This document shows, in pieces, positions 59,601 to 64,000 of a stretch of 64,000 nucleotides of DNA; the first letter of the stretch is position 1; every line of letters starts with the position of its first letter. This stretch comes from Montifringilla adamsi. Taxonomy: Eukaryota; Chordata; Aves; Passeriformes; Passeridae. The notes below the pieces were generated by a model. The model was not told the origin of the DNA, made no database searches, and saw nothing but the letters and a program-made list of their open reading frames with translations. Location of the stretch: contig JAGGNK010007448.1 of the NCBI GenBank assembly GCA_017590115.1, positions 10,729,074 to 10,793,073 on the forward strand, written 5' to 3'. A program made the position numbers and the translations under genes.

Positions 59601-61571
59601 GGCAGAAGCCTTGCTGAAACCCCGGAGTGTTTAACAGATACGAAGTGTTAAATGCAGGCAGAAGTGATGTGGCATGGAGCTGTGTGTATGTCAGAGAAGG
59701 GGGCTTCAGAAAGCATCTGAGATGCTGTTAGTATCCCAGGTTTGAACTTGAGGGCTGTTTACCACTCTCCTCAGAGCTCGGCCAGCTGTGGTGCCAGTTT
59801 GGGATGTGCTCCCCTAACACTGAACACATCTGTTGCAGAAAGGTGTAGGAAATAAAAGCATGTTCTGCATCTTCCAGAGGGAACCAAGCCTCACTGTGTG
59901 CCCTGACGCTACACAGAACAGCTCTTCTTGCTTTCCTTGACGTGTCCTGTCCTTCTCTGAGCAAGAGGATCAGTAAACAGGGAAAAAACATCCACCCACA
60001 GTGATTTTGCACTGCGGTTCCTGCATTAGCAGTACTTGGTGCTACAGCATTCTCATTGAAAGAAAAATAACGTTTGTTTGGACCAAAAAAAAAAAAAAAA
60101 AAAAAAAAAAAACCACAACAAAAAACCCCCTTTGGGGATTGAATTTCAGAGACTCCCTGCCTTACTCTCAGCCCCCTCTGAAGGCTGAAATGATTTGTGA
60201 GCCAGGTCCTGTGACCCAGGGAGGCATCAAGCAGCAGAGAAGGGAAACATTTGGAGTTCACAGGGACAGTGGGTCTTGATGACCAGTGTAAGACAATGCA
60301 GATGTTTCCGATCATGAGGTCTCTTAGGATGATGAGAAAATGCCCATAACAGCCTCTGGGCTGGGGTCTTCTCTGCAGCCTTTTTTCCTTGGTATAATGC
60401 TATCACATCTCACAGAATTGCATTCTTAGGGGTCTGTCATGGAAGAATCTTGGTGCTTTTTGCACTAGGTAATTCTAAAGAGCAGGGTGGGGTTTTAATT
60501 TCCCTCTGGGAAGCGCGTTACTGCTCTGCCCCATGGGTGGTGGCAGGGGCACCCAGAGCACTGGTGGTGGGGCTGGGCTGTGCCTGCTGCCAGCCCTGAC
60601 AGTGGCCCGGGGAGGGCTGGCTGTCTGAGAGGAGGTGAGCCAGAAGAGCAAGGGCCTGTCCCATTGTCTTTCCTGACTGAGATTTCCTGCAAGGAGGGCA
60701 GGTTCTGGAACAAGGAAAGAAAAATACTGATGGAGGAGGAGAAGGAGGAGATTCAGGATCCTGACTCAGCAGTAGGTCTGCTAAACATCTAGGCACTGAC
60801 CACTGGCCATGTTGGCTCTGTCCATGTTGATCTTGGTGCTGCTGCCCTTGGGAGGAGTGGAGAAGAACCGGTGAGGCAGCACCCACGCTGTGGCAGGAGC
60901 TCTGGGACCAGGGATTTGAACCTGCACTGCATCCAGGGCAAAGCATCCTTCAGCATCACTGCTGGGCCAAAGAGCCGTGTGAGTCTGACACCCAGGGTTG
61001 TGAAAAGGCCAGAATTATGTCCTGAATGCATGTTCAAGCAGCAGGAGAGCAGCGTAGACTGTGGAGCCTGATTCTGGTCTAATGCTTAATAGGTGAGAAA
61101 CAGCAGGAAGCAGTCCTGCTGTGCCTGGGTGCGTGCTGGAGTCTCTCTGGTCAGAGAGCACGTCCAGACCCAAGCTCTGTGCAGGGCTGAGGTACCAGAG
61201 CCCCCATGGGCCTTGAGGATGGCTTTATTCCCAGGCAGGGGTCACAGTGAGATGCCCTGAGCACCAAGGTAGGCATGGGTGCCAGCACCTCACGTTCTCA
61301 CCAGTCAGACCCAACACAGCTGGAAGTGACAGTGGGCACCTTTTGCTGGTTCCATGGAGGAAAGCCCCATCCCGTGCTGCAGCACCAAATCTCAAAATAC
61401 ATCTGCAGTGAGAAAATAGGATACAGAATTTAAAATACTGGGTGTTTGGTTGGTTGTTTGAAAAAAAAAAAATGCCAGCTGCCAGTTGGCCGGGGGAGTG
61501 CAGAGGCTCTTCAAGGTCCTCCTGACATTTGCCTTGCTGGGAGGAGGGTGCGCCCTGCACCCAGTGCGGGA
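56661..61571. other. Intron 2, no gene recognised; A28 homopolymer
   Basis: This mixes GC-rich parts (56740-57000, 58910-59480, 60520-61000) and AT-rich parts. A run of 28 A lies at 60085-60112. The candidate element at 57420-57730 stands out. No coding exon of LMX1B is visible. Confidence 0.5.
57420..57730. promoter_or_regulatory. Candidate intronic enhancer with PBX-MEIS decamer
   Basis: A perfect TGATTGACAG, the classical PBX with PREP/MEIS site, lies at 57592-57601, within CCTGTGATTGACAGCC. TAATCC (OTX type) lies at 57686-57691, and GAGCAATTAAATG and CTAATAAGATT lie upstream. PBX and MEIS proteins work with HOX factors in limb and hindbrain, where LMX1B is expressed, so the context is plausible. 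No conservation or activity data were available. Confidence 0.4.
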
Positions 61572-61668
61572 GGGGATGGAGAAGGGGATGGAGAAGGGGA
61601 TGGTGAAGGGGGTGGTGAAGGGGGTGGTGAAGGGGGTGGTGAAGGGGACGGTGAAGGGGGTGGTGAAG
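61572..61668. repeat. 12-bp minisatellite, eight copies
   Basis: Eight units of GGGGATGGAGAA drifting to GGGGGTGGTGAA are present in perfect 12-bp register. The + strand is purine-rich. The frame translates as acidic Glu-Gly-Asp-Gly repeats on one reading and Met/Val-Lys-Gly repeats on another. No gene context supports either. Confidence 0.93.
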
Positions 61669-64000
61669 TCAGCCAGAGCTGTGGGGCCCCTAAGCCTGCC
61701 CAGCCCCTCAGCAGGCAGGGCTGGGCAGCAGCAGCTTTGCATCTTGGCACTGCTGCGAAGGCGACTCTGGCTGGAACAGCTCCCGTGGACACTGCCAAGC
61801 TGGAGCCTGGCAGAAGAGTGAGAATTTCCTAACTGTGACAATTGCCTGCCTGAAAAAAGTGTGTGTTCATTTATCAGTGGTGCGTTCAATTAGCCTGAGC
61901 TTTGGGAAAGCTGTCTCATTGCTCCAGCAGCCTCCCCTGCCACTGGAACCACCTCTGCTGAGGAAAAGACTCGATGTTTTGCTTTAAAAAAAATTAGGAA
62001 CTGCTTATTTCTAGTGCTCCCCTTTGCAGCCCAGCTTTGCCTTCTAATGCTAACTGGAATGGGAGCATGCCTTCTTGGTTGTGTTTGCTATTGAGAGCCA
62101 AGTTTTTTGGGGCCTTTTCTATCTGATGGTAAGTTACTGTTTTCTTACTCTCTACAGCTAAAAAAATGAAACCAGAACTTCACTCCCAGAGAAATTCTGT
62201 CACAGGGGGTTTAATTAAAAAGCCACGTCCATGGTCTGTGTTTGTGACAAAATTTACTTTGTGATTTTGAAGAGGTGGCTGCCACCTCAGTGTGGCTCCC
62301 CAGCAGTGGGACAGACACAGTTTTGCCTCTTGGCTTTGGCATTCAGCATTGGCTTTCGATGGAATCCGAGCGTGGCCTTTATTGTCATTATGGTTGAAGG
62401 AGCGTTGTTACAGGCATAGCTGGAGTTTTGTAAGCATATGCTGGAACATGCACTTAAGATTTTAAAAAGAGGTTTTCAATAACAATCGTGTTTAGAAACA
62501 AATGGCCTTGGTTTTCCATTTCTGGGCTGTTCTGTGTGAAGCCAAATGATCACTGTTCCAGGGATGCAATCTGCTGCATTGACTTTGGGGTTTCAGGCAC
62601 AAAAGAAGCAAGCTGCCTACTTTAAGATGGTGCTGAGCTAGCAACAATGCTTCTGCCTCCAAAAAGCTCCACAAAGTACCATCTCTGGTAATCAGCTGAT
62701 TTTTTTAGGTCATATGTAAATGAAGAACACATCTGCTTTCCATATGTCTCACATACACAGTGTACATATGTTTTTGGATGTATTATCTTAATCATATTTA
62801 TTGGCCAAAGGAAAAAAAATTGAATTTTAAAATATTTTTGGATTCATAATATTATAAAATCAACAACTATAAAGCAAATGAGTCATGTACTGCACTGCAG
62901 TTACAGTGTACAATTGCAGCAAGTATTTAAGGGCTGTATTTCTTCGCTGGATCAAAATCTATAGGCAACTTTACTATCTCTCCTGTATTTTTGTCTAACA
63001 GAGATCTAAAGAAAAATTAATTACACTTCTCTGACTGATTGTTATTCTGCTGAAGTATGGTTCTAATCCTTATTAACATTCTCTAAAGTCATGCATGAAA
63101 TATGACTTTTGCACCACACTCTGTGGCATATGTTTTCTCTTTCCAGTGTATTTTTCAAACTATCTTCAACCCTCACTGCTGTTCATTATTTTAAGATAGG
63201 TTTAAAGTTTGCCACAGTCTCAAAACTGATCCAGTACAGAGCATTGCAAGGAAAAAAAATGACACATCATTCTGCTCATGAACACAAATTGCTTCTGATT
63301 ATTTAGCTTTGAATGTTCCCCTCATACTGTTTTTATTAAAATCCCCAGTATATTTATTCTTGATAGTGTCTTCAATTAAGTTAAAAAGAGTCCCTTTTCT
63401 ATAGCAGTATGTAAAGAAAATAGTTGTTACAACCGCAAAATTACCGAAAAAACCTGGTTCTAGTAAAGTACTACTTCAGTTCAACAACCACAGCACGAAG
63501 TTTGCTGTTTTCTTGTAAACTTTCCAGCCATTAGATAAACAGTGTCTGTGTCTTCACACAGAGCTGCACCCTCACATTGTTTGAGGACAGTTGTTTTCCT
63601 GCAGGTCTCTGCAAAATATAAGGTCTGTTAATCCATTTATCAGGATTGGAAAATTTGTCTGTTTGGGTACAGAGGGACTTTTCTGCCAGTGGCGAGTAGG
63701 TCTCTGCTCTAGGAACAGTTTGTGTAAGAAATTGCTGGAGGAGCTGGGCAGAGCACTCCAGTTCTGCTCATTGCCTCCCAAGTGCCATTAATTTCAGCTG
63801 TGACAAGGAAGGAAAGTTGTTACAAGTGGGATCCTGTGACTTCTGCACACATTGCACGCAGCCAGGAATGTTTTCCTTTTCCTCTTATAAAATAGTGATT
63901 TAGGAAAATGGGCTAGGTTTTGCAGTTTCTGTAGCTTCTGCTCTGTTTGCTTGACAGTAACTAATTTTTTTTGAAAACACTGTCTTTTGGTGCTGTGATG
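61669..64000. other. Intron 2 to window end, AT-rich, no gene recognised
   Basis: This is predominantly AT-rich DNA. A palindromic NFI-like TTGGCCAA at 62801-62808 directly follows a CATATTTA sequence, near TCTTAATCATA. The block 62690-62950 therefore has some regulatory character. No LMX1B exon 3 sequence is seen before the end. Confidence 0.5.

Noticed and set aside
60085..60112. A28 run as a retroposed tail
   Set aside because: The preceding sequence shows no recognised gene or SINE.

Overview
This is a vertebrate, almost certainly avian, genomic window. Two fragments of CR1, the characteristic bird LINE, are recognisable. The region is compact and very rich in CpG islands and minisatellites, as bird microchromosomes are. 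The only gene I can support is LMX1B on the + strand: exon 1 (coding from 43641) and exon 2 (44106-44292) with clean splice sites. They encode the N-terminus and the whole first LIM domain of this LIM-homeodomain transcription factor. Exon 3 (second LIM domain) and the homeobox exons are not in the window, so 44293-64000 is the 5' part of a large intron 2.

Layout. 1-37000 is gene-free upstream DNA. It has AT-rich stretches that look like candidate developmental regulatory elements, broken by a series of minisatellites: 49 bp x3 at 3.3 kb; a degenerate CTGTCCC array at 6.9 kb; 51 bp x2 at 9.4 kb; 59 bp x6 at 13.8 kb; a 42-bp dimeric array of 31 copies at 21.0-22.4 kb; ~11 bp at 25.7 kb; 40 bp at 27.1 kb; an exact 287-bp tandem duplication at 31.0-31.5 kb; and 61 in-register decamers at 33.4-34.0 kb. 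An isolated CpG island lies at 8.8-9.7 kb. 37.0-44.6 kb is a broad CpG-rich domain around the LMX1B promoter, with a 46-nt C homopolymer at 38951 and a 27-N assembly gap at 43285. Intron 2 holds further candidate regulatory blocks (44.56-44.93 kb, 57.42-57.73 kb and others), a CRE-containing GC-rich block with a 141-bp duplication (48.24-48.62 kb), a second CR1 piece (56.4 kb), several long A/T homopolymers and a 12-bp minisatellite (61.6 kb).

Interpretation. LMX1B sets dorsal limb identity and acts in kidney podocytes, the isthmic organiser and monoaminergic neurons. Such genes usually lie in large gene-poor domains full of distal enhancers, and this layout fits. All regulatory calls rest on motif content and sequence character only; no conservation or chromatin data were available. 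The many long open frames come from stop-free minisatellites or CpG-rich DNA and are not genes.
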